Assembly: GCA_029879725.1 (NCBI GenBank)
Contig: JAOUPR010000025.1
Span: forward strand, 1-43,994
Origin: Gemmatimonadota bacterium
GTDB taxonomy: Bacteria > Gemmatimonadota > Gemmatimonadetes > Longimicrobiales > Gaopeijiaceae
Reading direction: 5' to 3'
Length of the DNA: 43,994 nt
Positions 8,558 through 18,207 of the stretch are shown piece after piece. The notes below the pieces were generated by a model, which searched no databases, was not told where the DNA came from, and saw only the letters and a list, made by a program, of their open reading frames with translations. Each line of letters opens with the position of its first letter. The stretch's first letter is position 1. A program made the translations under genes and the position numbers.

Positions 8558-9766
8558 TCAGTCCTTCGGGGAAAGTGAGGTCACGCCGGGAAGCTCCTCC
8601 CCGGCGAGGAACTCCAGCGACGCGCCTCCTCCGGTGCTCACGTGGGTCAGGCGACCGACCACACCCGCCTCCTGGGCGGCGGCGGCCGAGTCCCCCCCTC
8701 CCAACACCGCCGTGGCACCCCCGTCGCAGGCGGAGGCGGCCGCCTCCGCCACCGCGAGCGTGCCGGAGGCGAAGGGAGAGAGCTCGAAGACGCCCATGGG
8801 TCCGTTCCACAGGATCGTCCCGGCCTTCCGAAGCTCCTTCGCGTACATCTCCGCCGAGGTGGGGCCGATGTCCCCGATGCGGTCGGCCTCCCCCACGTCG
8901 CTGCGATCCACCACCCGGGTGGTCGCCGTCTCGGCGATCTCCGCCGCCACCACGCAGTCCACCGGGAGGAGGATCCGGTCTCCGGCACGCTCCATGAGCT
9001 CCCGGGCCATCTCGACGCGGTCTTCTTCCACCAGTGAGGCCCCCGTGTTCAGGCCCAGGGCGCGGAAGAAGGTGTTGGCCATGGCTCCGCCGATGAGGAG
9101 GCGGTCCACGCGCGGGAGGAGCGCTTCGACCACGTCGATCTTCCCGGAGATCTTCGCGCCGCCCAGCACGGCCACGAACGGCCGCCGCGGCGACTCCAAC
9201 GCGTCTCCCAGAAAGCGGAGCTCCCTGGCGAGAAGGAGCCCGGCCACGGCCTCGCCGCCACGGGCGCGCACGGCCTCGGCCAGCCCTGCCGTGGAGGCGT
9301 GGGCCCGGTGGGCGGCCCCGAAGGCATCGTTGACGAAGAGGTCGCCCATCCCCCCCCAGGCGCCGGAGAGGGCCGGATCGTTGGCCGTCTCCCCGGGGAG
9401 GAAGCGGGTGTTCTCCACCACCAGGATCCCCCCGTCCGCCAGAGTGGCCACGGCCGCCTCCACGGAGGGCCCCGCCGGTTCGCCCACGAAGGACACGGGC
9501 GCCGCCGTCAGCGTAGCCAGATGCCGGGCCACGGGCGCGAGAGAGAACTCGGGTCGTGCCTCGCCCTTGGGACGCCCCAGGTGGGAGAGGAGGACCACCC
9601 GGGCGCCGGCCCCGGTGAGGAGATCCAGCGTCGGAAGCGTGGCACGGATCCGCTGATCGTCGGTGATCCGTCCCTCCTCCAGCGGAACGTTCAGGTCCGC
9701 CCGGAGAAGGACGGTTCGCCCCGAGAGTCCGGCGGCGTCGAGATCCTGCAGCGTCTTGATGCTCAT
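8558..9766 (-). CDS. pgk: Phosphoglycerate kinase
   Basis: Makes ATP from 1,3-bisphosphoglycerate in glycolysis. 402 residues from the ATG at 9766 (MSIKTLQDLDAAGLSGRTV); the frame can be read 15 codons further but those do not resemble the family. The N-terminal signature RADLNVPLEEGRITDDQRI, the substrate-binding LLSHLGRPKG and the C-terminal nucleotide-binding GGGDSAAA with STGGGASLEFL are all visible. It sits between gap and tpiA. Confidence 0.97.
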   Translation of the reverse strand: MSIKTLQDLDAAGLSGRTVLLRADLNVPLEEGRITDDQRIRATLPTLDLLTGAGARVVLLSHLGRPKGEARPEFSLAPVARHLATLTAAPVSFVGEPAGPSVEAAVATLADGGILVVENTRFLPGETANDPALSGAWGGMGDLFVNDAFGAAHRAHASTAGLAEAVRARGGEAVAGLLLARELRFLGDALESPRRPFVAVLGGAKISGKIDVVEALLPRVDRLLIGGAMANTFFRALGLNTGASLVEEDRVEMARELMERAGDRILLPVDCVVAAEIAETATTRVVDRSDVGEADRIGDIGPTSAEMYAKELRKAGTILWNGPMGVFELSPFASGTLAVAEAAASACDGGATAVLGGGDSAAAAQEAGVVGRLTHVSTGGGASLEFLAGEELPGVTSLSPKD

Positions 9767-9844
9767 GGTGTCATCCCCCGGGCCATGGAAACGGGGGCCG
9801 CCGACGCGCACGCCGACAACCCCCGGGTACCCATGGTTCCCGGC

Positions 9845-10864
<1,020 letters not shown>

Positions 10865-10939
10865 CTATTCAACTCCTGAGAACGCTGAGGTGTGTCTGTA
10901 CCTGGAAACGCGCGGAAGTCCTTGCCCCGACGCGACCCG

Positions 10940-11701
10940 TCACGGAGAGGGTCCCCGGAGGGGGAGCGCCCTGGCGAAGGTCACGAGGGTGACGTCCCGG
11001 ATCCCGGCCCCCGCGAGGGTCCGCGCGGCCGCCGCGGCCGTGGATCCGGTGGTGAGCACGTCATCGACGAGAACGATCCTCCGGCCCGGCAAGCCACCTT
11101 CTCCGGGCTCACTCAACGAAAACGCACCCCTGACGTTAGCCCTGCGCTCGGAGGGGGGCAAGGAAACCTGTGTGGCCCCTCCCCGCGTGCGTTCCAGAGC
11201 ATCCAGCCAAGGCCAACCGCGGTGCTCGGCGTAGTGGCGGGCCAGCCTCTCGGCCTGGTTGTATCCGCGCTCGCGGAGGCGCTCCGGGGTGGTCGGAACG
11301 GGCACGACCCAGGGGGTCTCGGCGGCATCGTCCTCCAGGGGGAGACGGAGCTCCGCCATGGCCCCGGCCATCTCTGCCGCCAGCGCTTCCCATCCCTGAT
11401 ACTTCAACGCATGGACCAGCGTGTCCGCCGGTGGAGCCAGGACGAAGGCGTACCGCGCGTGGGCCAACTCTCCCGGCCACTCGCGGCACTCGCGGCACCC
11501 ATCCTCCGTCGTCCGCCCCGTGGCCACGGGATGGTGGCAGCGCGAGCAGCGGGGCCACGGCGGGCGGGGCAAGCGCATCCGACAGGTCGCGCACACCATC
11601 CCCGGCGCGGCGCGCGAGGGGATCCACGTCCCGCATGCGACACACCCGGCGGGGAGAAGGAAATCCAGGAGATCCCGCCCCAGCGCCAACGCCGGTTTCA
11701 C
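10940..11701 (-). CDS. comF: ComF-family phosphoribosyltransferase-like protein
   Basis: ComF proteins take part in DNA uptake during natural competence. 253 residues from a GTG at 11701 that overlaps the aroE stop (GTGA) with AGGAGG just upstream. The N-terminal zinc finger is visible as paired cysteines: AGCVACG, VCATCRM, CSRCHHP, GCRECREWP. The phosphoribosyltransferase domain has VPVPTTPERLRERGYNQAE and the PRPP loop VLVDDVLTTGSTAAAA. Last gene of the long yicC-to-comF run. It may be unrelated to competence here; no com pilus gene is in the window. Confidence 0.9.
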   Translation of the reverse strand: MKPALALGRDLLDFLLPAGCVACGTWIPSRAAPGMVCATCRMRLPRPPWPRCSRCHHPVATGRTTEDGCRECREWPGELAHARYAFVLAPPADTLVHALKYQGWEALAAEMAGAMAELRLPLEDDAAETPWVVPVPTTPERLRERGYNQAERLARHYAEHRGWPWLDALERTRGGATQVSLPPSERRANVRGAFSLSEPGEGGLPGRRIVLVDDVLTTGSTAAAAARTLAGAGIRDVTLVTFARALPLRGPSP

Positions 11702-12537
11702 CCGCCTTTTCTCCTCCTGAGCTCTTCGCGCATGGCCTCCAGCGGAGCCGGCATCCCCCACCACCGCTCGAAGGCCACGGCGGCCTGTTGCACGAGCATC
11801 TCCCCTCCGTCCACCGCGCGCACGCCGAATTCGGCCGCCGACCGGAGGAGGGGCGTGGGGTCCTTCCCGTAGACCAGATCGATGGCTCCTCCGACGCGGG
11901 AGAGAAGCCCCAGCTCGAAGGGAGACGGGTCGCCCGGACGCATTCCCAGGCGGGTCGCGTTCACCACGAGATCGAAGCTCTGGCCCTTCACTTCGATGCT
12001 CATGTTCGCCACCCGCGCCTTCTGACCGCCGATGCGGCGAGCCACCGCTCGCGCCCGCTCCGTGGTCCGGTTCAGGAGTACGACCTCGTCCACGTCCTCC
12101 TCCAGGAGCGCCATGAGTGTCGCCCGCGCCGCGCCCCCGGCGCCCAGGAGGAGGACGCGCATTCCCGCGGGCGCCCCCCCCACGAAGATGCGGAGCGCGC
12201 GGCGGAAGCCCTCCACGTCGGTGTTCTCGCCCACCACGCGCCCGTTCTCGTCGCCCCAGAAGGTGTTGCACGCCCCGGTGCGCCGCACCGCCTCGCTGGG
12301 AAGATCCACCACGGCGGCCGCCTTCTCCTTGTGCGGCAGCGTCACGTTCCCCCCACCCCCGGCGCGGGCGAGCCCACGCATGAACCCTTCCAGGTCGTCC
12401 TTGGCGCAACGCACGGCGACGTAGACGCCATCCACTCCGGTTTCCACGCAGGCGGCGTTCTGGATCTCCGGAGAGAGCGAATGGGCCACGGGGTCCCCGA
12501 GAAGGGCCAGTACTCGTGTAGCTGAGGAGATATTCAT
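11698..12537 (-). CDS. aroE: Shikimate dehydrogenase
   Basis: Reduces 3-dehydroshikimate with NADPH in aromatic amino acid synthesis. 279 residues from the ATG at 12537, which overlaps the phosphatase stop (ATGA). Signature blocks: LLGDPVAHSLSPEIQNAA (shikimate site), NVTLPHKEKAA with the catalytic Lys, NTDVEGFRRAL with the catalytic Asp, and the nucleotide fold LLGAGGAARATL followed by LLNRTTERA. The reading frame extends upstream into the phosphatase gene but that part is a shadow. Confidence 0.95.
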   Translation of the reverse strand: MNISSATRVLALLGDPVAHSLSPEIQNAACVETGVDGVYVAVRCAKDDLEGFMRGLARAGGGGNVTLPHKEKAAAVVDLPSEAVRRTGACNTFWGDENGRVVGENTDVEGFRRALRIFVGGAPAGMRVLLLGAGGAARATLMALLEEDVDEVVLLNRTTERARAVARRIGGQKARVANMSIEVKGQSFDLVVNATRLGMRPGDPSPFELGLLSRVGGAIDLVYGKDPTPLLRSAAEFGVRAVDGGEMLVQQAAVAFERWWGMPAPLEAMREELRRRKGG

Positions 12538-13034
12538 CGTGAGAGCATGGGTTCCAGTCGCTCCAGGACCTGGTCCACCAGGGCCCGGAGCACGAAGAAG
12601 GTTTCGTCGTACTCCGCGTCGTCGCCACCGAAGGGGTCGCGCACCGCCGCCGCCATCCCGGAATCGGACTCCCCGGAGGCGAAGGCGGTGATCAACTCGG
12701 CCTTGTCGCCTCCCCCCAGTTCCGTGACACGCAGAAGGTGGCCCGGAGACATGGTGAGGACCAGATCGGCCCACTCCAGTACGTCGACCGTGACCGGCGA
12801 CGATCGATGACTTGCAAGGTCGATGCCGCGCCGCGCCGCGGCCCTGGACGCGCCCGGAGAGGCCGGTTCGAAGCCGAACGCCGAGACGCCCGCCGACCGG
12901 ACCTCGAGCCGGCTCCACCCGCGGGCCTCGACCTCCCTGCGGGCGATGGCCTCCGCCGTGGGGCTCCGACACGTGTTCCCGGTACACACGAAGAGGACCC
13001 GGAACGTCTCTCGCTCACCTGTGGGTCGTGCCAT
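12534..13034 (-). CDS. Low-molecular-weight phosphatase, probable protein-arginine phosphatase
   Basis: Low-molecular-weight tyrosine phosphatase fold, 166 residues from the ATG at 13034. The P-loop is VCTGNTCRSP with nucleophile Cys17 and Arg23; the general acid lies in VRDPFGGDDAEYDE. The fifth loop residue is Thr21. In Bacillus YwlE a Thr at this place selects phosphoarginine, while tyrosine phosphatases usually carry a bulky aliphatic such as Ile. It overlaps the tsaC-like gene by 20 bases and aroE by 4. No mcsB arginine kinase gene is present here, so the arginine call rests on the P-loop. Confidence 0.85.
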   Translation of the reverse strand: MARPTGERETFRVLFVCTGNTCRSPTAEAIARREVEARGWSRLEVRSAGVSAFGFEPASPGASRAAARRGIDLASHRSSPVTVDVLEWADLVLTMSPGHLLRVTELGGGDKAELITAFASGESDSGMAAAVRDPFGGDDAEYDETFFVLRALVDQVLERLEPMLSR

Positions 13035-13698
13035 GGATCTCGGGGAGGACGCAGCGTAAACGGCCGGTGGGGATCGTCCCTTCCCGGCGTACCACGGGCT
13101 CGGGCCCGGTGCAGTCCACGATGGTGGACGACGGCGACTCGGGAAGTTCACCCGCGTCCAGAACGAGGACGTCGTCTCCCCCCTCCAACGAGGCCACCAT
13201 CTCCAGCACCCGAGCCCCCGACGTGGCCGCCGGGCTCCCGGGGACGTTGGCGCTGGTGGAGGTCATGGGCGCTCCGAACCCCGACAGGAGGGCCGCGACC
13301 AGCGGGTGGGGGCTCATGCGGATCGCCACCGTGCCCGACTCCGACCGGACTCCCGGCGGAAACGTACCGCCGGGGTCACCGAGCACCAAGGTGAGCGACC
13401 CGGGCCAGAAGATCCGCGCGAGTTCCCGAGCCTCCGGGGTCCAGGCCAGATCGGATACCTCCTCGGGATCCCGGACCAGGACGAGAAAGGGTTTTCCCGG
13501 CTCCCGCCCCTTGAACGCCTGGAGACGCGATACGGCCTCGGGCGTACACGCGGTCCCCAACCCGTAGACCGTTTCCGTGGGGTAGGCCAGGATCCCTCCG
13601 GCCGCCAGATGCCCGGACGCCGCCGCGAGATCCCCGGCCCAACGCTCCGGGGCATCGGCCGCGAACCCGCGGAAATCCAGCGTACCCCCCCCGGTCAT
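13015..13698 (-). CDS. tsaC: L-threonylcarbamoyladenylate synthase (Sua5/YrdC/YwlC family)
   Basis: Makes threonylcarbamoyl-AMP for the t6A modification next to the anticodon of ANN-decoding tRNAs. 227 residues, so a YrdC domain without the extra C-terminal domain of Sua5. The motifs ILAYPTETVYGLG, KGREPGKPFLVLV, WPGSLTLVL, AIRMSPHP and PMTSTSANVPGSP form the nucleotide and threonine pocket. The next gene is the YwlE-like phosphatase, the same near-neighbour pairing as ywlC/ywlE in Bacillus. Start ATG 13698 overlaps the ispD stop. Confidence 0.93.
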   Translation of the reverse strand: MTGGGTLDFRGFAADAPERWAGDLAAASGHLAAGGILAYPTETVYGLGTACTPEAVSRLQAFKGREPGKPFLVLVRDPEEVSDLAWTPEARELARIFWPGSLTLVLGDPGGTFPPGVRSESGTVAIRMSPHPLVAALLSGFGAPMTSTSANVPGSPAATSGARVLEMVASLEGGDDVLVLDAGELPESPSSTIVDCTGPEPVVRREGTIPTGRLRCVLPEIHGTTHR

Positions 13699-14411
13699 CC
13701 CGTCCCCCCGGCGGCCCGAGCCCGGAGAACGGCTTCGGCCAGGGGTACGTCCTCGGGACGCGTGACCTTGAAGTTGGGCTCCCCCGTGTCCACCATCCGG
13801 ACCACTCCCCCGCGCAACTCCACGAGGGCGGCGTCGTCGGTGGCCTGACGCCCGGCCCCCGCGTAGGCATCGCGAAGGATGGCGGCCGGAAAGACCTGCG
13901 GCGTGTGGGCGTACCAGAGCCGGTCGCGCCGGGGAGTTCCGGTGATCCTCCCCGACTCATCCACCTCCTTCACCGTGTCCACCGCCGGACACCCGGCCAC
14001 CGCGCCCTCCCCGCCCGACGCCGCGCGGATGCACTCCTCCACGGTGCGCAGCGTCAGTAGGGGTCGGGCGGCATCGTGCACCGCGATGAGGTCCACGTCT
14101 CCGGGGAGCGCCTCCACGGCACGAGCCACCGACTCGGCACGCGTGTCCCCACCCCGTACGACACGGACGCGGGGGTCGACGCCCGGAAGCCAGGGCGGAG
14201 GATCGGCGGCCACGTCGGCGGCCACGGCCACGGCCACGGCCACGACGCCGGGATGCGCCAGGAACGGGCGCAGCGCGTGGAGGAGCACCGGTTCCCCCGC
14301 GAGTTCCAGGAAGGCCTTCCGGACGCCCCCCATGCGTTCCCCCGATCCGGCGGCCGGAACGGCGACCCCCACCCGGAGTGACTTCGTGACCGGGGTCCGC
14401 TCCGGGCTCAC
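13695..14411 (-). CDS. ispD: 2-C-methyl-D-erythritol 4-phosphate cytidylyltransferase
   Basis: Third step of the non-mevalonate isoprenoid pathway, coupling CTP to methylerythritol phosphate. 238 residues from a GTG at 14411 that overlaps the dnaB stop (GTGA); no ATG is available in frame before the domain. The nucleotide-binding start VPAAGSGERMGGVRKAFLEL is typical, as are VRGGDTRAESV, VHDAARPLLT and DTVKEVD. ispF, often fused or adjacent, is not here. Residues about 58-70 form an alternating Val/Ala run (VVAVAVAVAADVAADP). Confidence 0.94.
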   Translation of the reverse strand: MSPERTPVTKSLRVGVAVPAAGSGERMGGVRKAFLELAGEPVLLHALRPFLAHPGVVAVAVAVAADVAADPPPWLPGVDPRVRVVRGGDTRAESVARAVEALPGDVDLIAVHDAARPLLTLRTVEECIRAASGGEGAVAGCPAVDTVKEVDESGRITGTPRRDRLWYAHTPQVFPAAILRDAYAGAGRQATDDAALVELRGGVVRMVDTGEPNFKVTRPEDVPLAEAVLRARAAGGTG

Positions 14412-15826
14412 GGGCCGAAGCCCGCCGAACCGGACGCTCCTCCCTCTCCCGGAGCACGGGAGACCGAGTCGAAGCGCGTATACGCCTTCTGGAAGTAGAG
14501 ATCCACCACGCCGGTGGGGCCGTTCCGCTGCTTGCTCACGATGAGCTCCGCCTTGCCCTCCATCTCGTCCCTCTTCTCCGCCGAAGCGTAGTACTCGGGG
14601 CGGTACAGGAACATGACCAGATCGGCATCCTGCTCGATGGAGCCCGATTCACGGAGGTCGGAGAGCATGGGACGCTTGTCCGTCCGCTGCTCCGGTCCGC
14701 GGCTCAGCTGGGAGAGGGCGATGACCGGCACGCCCAGCTCACGGGCCAACGCCTTCAGCCCCCTGGAGATCTGGCTCACCTCCTGCACGCGGCTCTCCGC
14801 CTTCGCACCGCCCGACATGAGCTGCATGTAGTCGATGACCACCATCCCCAGCTCTTTCCCCTCCACCCGGATCTCCGTCTGGAGCCTGCGGGCCTTGGCG
14901 CGGATCTCGAGGACGTTGGCGCCCGGAGAGTCGTCGATCCAGATGGGCGCGGTGTTGAGGTGTCCCGCGGCCGCCGCGAGGCGTTGGTGCTCCTCCTGCG
15001 ACAACCGCCCCCGGCGGAGCTTCTGGGCGTCGATGCGTCCCTCCGCGCAGAGCAGGCGCTGAACGAGCTGCTCCGACGACATCTCCAGCGAGAAGATGGC
15101 CACCGGGATGTTGTGCCCGATGGCGGCGTTGGCCGCGGCGTTCATCACCCACGACGTCTTCCCCATGGAGGGGCGCGCCGCGACGATGACCAGATCTCCC
15201 TTCTGGAGTCCCGTGGTCATGCGGTCCAGATCCTGGAATCCGGTGGGTACCCCGGTGATCCCCCCCGACGACTCCTGGAGCTTCTCGATGTGCTCGAAGG
15301 CGGACCAGAGGATCTCCTTGATCCAGACGAAGCCCTCCCGCTTGTGGCTCTCCGCCACCTGGAAGATGCGGGCCTCCGCCTCGTCCAGGATCTCGTCCAC
15401 GTCGCGCTCGCCCTGGTCGTAGACGTCGCGGATGATGGTGGACGCCGACTCCACCAACCGGCGGAGGAGCGCCTTGTCCCGGACGATGCGGGCGTGATAC
15501 TCCAGGTTCGCCGCGGTGGGAACGGCGTCCACCAGCGTCGCCAGGTAGTCGAAGCCCCCCGACGACTCCATCTCCCCGGTCTTCTTCAACTCCTCCGAGA
15601 CGGTGATGACGTCGATGACGTCGCCCCGTTCGTACAGACGCACCATGGCCCGGAAGAGGCGGCGGTTCGCCTCGCGGTAGAACATGGTGTGGGAGACGTG
15701 CTCCACCGCGCGGGTCACGGCCTCCCGGTCGATGAGCATCCCCCCCAACACGGCCGTTTCCGCCTCCAGAGAGAAGGGAGGCGTACGGTCGAACACGGTC
15801 GGGGCGAAGTTGGGTGAGGCTTCCAT
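14408..15826 (-). CDS. dnaB: Replicative DNA helicase
   Basis: Hexameric helicase that unwinds the fork. 472 residues from the ATG at 15826; a GTG lies just in front. The N-terminal primase-interacting domain begins PPFSLEAETAVLGGMLIDREA. The RecA-like motor has the Walker A ARPSMGKTSW, FSLEMSSEQLVQRLL, the Walker B MVVIDYMQLM and the DLRESGSIEQDADLVMFLYR block with the arginine finger region. The C-terminus is glycine- and serine-rich. No intein interrupts it, though dnaB is a common intein site. Confidence 0.96.
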   Translation of the reverse strand: MEASPNFAPTVFDRTPPFSLEAETAVLGGMLIDREAVTRAVEHVSHTMFYREANRRLFRAMVRLYERGDVIDVITVSEELKKTGEMESSGGFDYLATLVDAVPTAANLEYHARIVRDKALLRRLVESASTIIRDVYDQGERDVDEILDEAEARIFQVAESHKREGFVWIKEILWSAFEHIEKLQESSGGITGVPTGFQDLDRMTTGLQKGDLVIVAARPSMGKTSWVMNAAANAAIGHNIPVAIFSLEMSSEQLVQRLLCAEGRIDAQKLRRGRLSQEEHQRLAAAAGHLNTAPIWIDDSPGANVLEIRAKARRLQTEIRVEGKELGMVVIDYMQLMSGGAKAESRVQEVSQISRGLKALARELGVPVIALSQLSRGPEQRTDKRPMLSDLRESGSIEQDADLVMFLYRPEYYASAEKRDEMEGKAELIVSKQRNGPTGVVDLYFQKAYTRFDSVSRAPGEGGASGSAGFGP

Positions 15827-15838
15827 CACTCGATCGGC

Positions 15839-16687
15839 TCAGGCACTGTCCATGACCTGACGCAGAAGCTGGAGGTCGTCCCAGAAGGAGCGGGTCCAGC
15901 GGGCGTTCCGCAGGAGGGCCGCGGGGTGGTACGTCACCACCAGGGGGATCCCCTGGTAGCTGTGCACCCGTCCGCGGAGGTTCCCCAGCGAGGTCTTCGA
16001 TTCACCGGTGAGAAGTTGCGCAGAGAACGTCCCCACGGCCAGTAGGGCCTGCGGCGCGATGATCTCGAGTTGCCGGAGAAGGAAGGGAGAGCACGCCTCG
16101 ATCTCCTCGGGCTGGGGATTCCGGTTTCCCGGCGGACGGCACTTCAGCACGTTGCAGATGTAGGCCGAGTCCTTCCGGGAGAGGTCCACCGAGGCGAGGA
16201 GCAGATCGAGGAACTGCCCCGCCGCTCCCACGAAGGGGAACCCGGTGTCGTCCTCGTTGGCGCCCGGCGCCTCGCCCACCACCACCAGGCGGGCATCCTC
16301 GACGCCGTCGGAGAAGACGACCTGTTTCCGGGTCTGCGCCAGCGCGCACCGCGTGCACCCCATGGCCTCGTCCCGGAGGGCCCGGTAGTCCACCGGAAGA
16401 GGAGGACGCGCCGGGGCCGAGCGCGTCTCGGGACGCGGCGCCGCGGGAACGCGGTCGGGACCGGGATCCGGGCGCGGCGAGGGCGCCCCGGCGCTTCCCG
16501 CGCCACGGGGAGGGGACGCGGCCACGGGGGGCCCGGCCGAGGTGGCCGCCGTTCGTGCCTTCCGGGCCAGCGCCATCACCTCGTCGCGCGTGAGATCCTC
16601 CAGGAAGACGTCGCCGGCGCCCATCTCCATCCGCTGCCGGAGAAGACGAGCCGCCTCGGTTACCGGGTGCTCGGAGAGCCCGCTCAT
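15839..16687 (-). CDS. Uracil-DNA glycosylase, family 4 (iron-sulfur type)
   Basis: Removes uracil from DNA. 282 residues. The catalytic domain (about 100-282) has four spaced cysteines for a 4Fe-4S cluster, Cys111 and Cys114 in GCTRCALAQTR, then Cys183 (LKCRPPGNRNP) and Cys199. VVGEAPGANEDDTGFPFVG is the family 4 motif 1, and VTYHPAALLRN is motif 3. The first ~95 residues are a helical start followed by a Pro/Ala/Arg-rich linker, an unordered extension often seen in this family. It lies 4 bases after coaBC and 12 before dnaB. Confidence 0.93.
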   Translation of the reverse strand: MSGLSEHPVTEAARLLRQRMEMGAGDVFLEDLTRDEVMALARKARTAATSAGPPVAASPPRGAGSAGAPSPRPDPGPDRVPAAPRPETRSAPARPPLPVDYRALRDEAMGCTRCALAQTRKQVVFSDGVEDARLVVVGEAPGANEDDTGFPFVGAAGQFLDLLLASVDLSRKDSAYICNVLKCRPPGNRNPQPEEIEACSPFLLRQLEIIAPQALLAVGTFSAQLLTGESKTSLGNLRGRVHSYQGIPLVVTYHPAALLRNARWTRSFWDDLQLLRQVMDSA

Positions 16688-16691
16688 GGCG

Positions 16692-17933
16692 TCATCCCTC
16701 CCGTTCCCGGAGGATCCCCTCGACCCGGTCGAGCACCGCCTCCGCGACGTCGTGCTTGGACATCAGGGGGAGCGCCTCGGCGCCTCCACGGGTGTCCAGG
16801 AGGGTGACACGGTTGGTCTCGACCTCGAAGCCGGCCCCCGGCTCCGAGGCGTCGTTGGCCACCATGAGGTGGAACCCCTTCGCCTCCATCTTCTCCCGGG
16901 CGTTGGCGACCACGTCTCCCGTCTCCAGGGCGAAACCGACGCAGACGCTCCCCTCCTTCCGGAGGTCCCTCGTGTCTCCGGCGATATCGGGATTCGCCAC
17001 GAGCTCGATGCCCCAGGTCGGTCCGGTACGGCTCCGCTTGACCTTCTCGTCGTGGGGCGCGGAGGGGCGGAAGTCCGCCACGGCGGCCGCGAAGACGGAG
17101 ACGTCCGCCTCGGGAAGCACGTCGCGGGCGGCGGCATGCATGTCCTCGGCGGTCTCCACGGAGATCCTCCCCACCCCGGTGGGAGTCGGAAGGGCCGACG
17201 GACCCGAAACCAGGGTCACCCGGGCCCCGCGCCGCCACGCCGCCTGCGCCAGGGCATACCCCATGCGCCCCGACGACCGATTCCCCACGTATCGGACGGG
17301 ATCGATGGCCTCCCGCGTGGGTCCCGCCGTGACCACAACGCGCCGGCCGGCCAGAGACGTCGGGCCGGTCAGGGCCCTCCCCACGTGCTCCACCAGTTCC
17401 TCCGGTTCCAGCATCCGCCCGGGGCCCTCGCCTTCGCCCACGGCCAGGGGACCCACTCCCGGACCCGCCACGGCGTAGCCCAGCACCTCCCGGAGATGGG
17501 CGAGATTCGCCTGGACCTGGGGATGGGAGAACATCCGGTCGTTCATGGCCGGGGCCACCACCACCGGCGCGCGGGTGGCGAGGAGGGTGGTGCAGATGAG
17601 GTCGTCGGCTCTCCCATGGGCGGCCCGGGCCAGGAAGTCGGCGGTGGCCGGCGCCACACAGACCACGTCGGCCTCGATGCCCAGCTTGATGTGGAGCGCC
17701 GCCCCGTCGGTGGAGAAGAGGTCGCTGAGGGCCCGTCTCCCCGTCACCCCCTCGAAGGTCAGCCCCGTGACGAACTCCCGGGCGGCCCGGGTGAGCACGA
17801 CGTCCACCTCGGCGCCGAGACGGGTGAGGTCCCGGGCGAGTTGGACGGACTTGTAGGCCGCAATCCCCCCGGTGACGCCCAGCACCACGCGCCGCCCCCG
17901 CCAGGGGCGGCGCGCCGTGAGGGGCGTCTTCAT
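16692..17933 (-). CDS. coaBC: Bifunctional phosphopantothenoylcysteine decarboxylase / phosphopantothenate-cysteine ligase
   Basis: Two steps of coenzyme A synthesis. 413 residues from the ATG at 17933; a GTG nine codons earlier is possible. The CoaC flavoprotein half has GVTGGIAAYKSVQLAR, the active-site His81 in LHIKLGIEAD, APATADFLARAAHG and PAMNDRMF. The CoaB half starts near 190 with VVVTAGPTREAIDPVRYV, then NRSSGRMGYALA and the EKVKRSR lysine region. The substrate-clamp segment of CoaC, ACGxxGxGRM in E. coli, here reads LAVGEGEGPGRM, so the conserved Cys is Val. It follows rpoZ as in many bacteria. Confidence 0.93.
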   Translation of the reverse strand: MKTPLTARRPWRGRRVVLGVTGGIAAYKSVQLARDLTRLGAEVDVVLTRAAREFVTGLTFEGVTGRRALSDLFSTDGAALHIKLGIEADVVCVAPATADFLARAAHGRADDLICTTLLATRAPVVVAPAMNDRMFSHPQVQANLAHLREVLGYAVAGPGVGPLAVGEGEGPGRMLEPEELVEHVGRALTGPTSLAGRRVVVTAGPTREAIDPVRYVGNRSSGRMGYALAQAAWRRGARVTLVSGPSALPTPTGVGRISVETAEDMHAAARDVLPEADVSVFAAAVADFRPSAPHDEKVKRSRTGPTWGIELVANPDIAGDTRDLRKEGSVCVGFALETGDVVANAREKMEAKGFHLMVANDASEPGAGFEVETNRVTLLDTRGGAEALPLMSKHDVAEAVLDRVEGILREREG

Positions 17934-17979
17934 GGTCTCGGCGCGGCGGGCGCCCTGCACGGTGGACGGGCCACCGCGG

Positions 17980-18195
17980 TCAGTCCTCGCGCCGCCGGCG
18001 CTTCACCAGTCGGAATTCGATCTGGCTGGACGTAAGGGCCTCGAGAGCCCGGGTGGTGAGCTTCTTCTCCATCCCGAGCGGCATGACCTCGCGGGGGAGC
18101 AGGTTGAGCTCGCGGGCGTACTTGGCGGCCACGAGCACCCCCAGGTACTTGCTGTCGGTACCGGTGGAGACCTCATCGGGCGTGAATACGCGCAT
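17980..18195 (-). CDS. rpoZ: RNA polymerase omega subunit
   Basis: Small subunit that helps fold and seat the beta-prime subunit. 71 residues. MRVFTPDEVSTGTDSKYLGV and the following VLVAAKYARELN match the omega core helix, then PLGMEKKLTTRALEALTSSQ. The C-terminus ends in a basic RRRRED tail. The gmk-rpoZ-coaBC order is conserved in many phyla and supports the call for so short a protein. Confidence 0.9.
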   Translation of the reverse strand: MRVFTPDEVSTGTDSKYLGVLVAAKYARELNLLPREVMPLGMEKKLTTRALEALTSSQIEFRLVKRRRRED

Positions 18196-18207
18196 CCGGA
18201 CTTCCTC

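Noticed and set aside
11702-12628. N-terminal extension of the comF frame across aroE
   Set aside because: The stretch is the shadow of aroE; the GTG at 11701 has a good ribosome-binding site and starts the zinc-finger domain.
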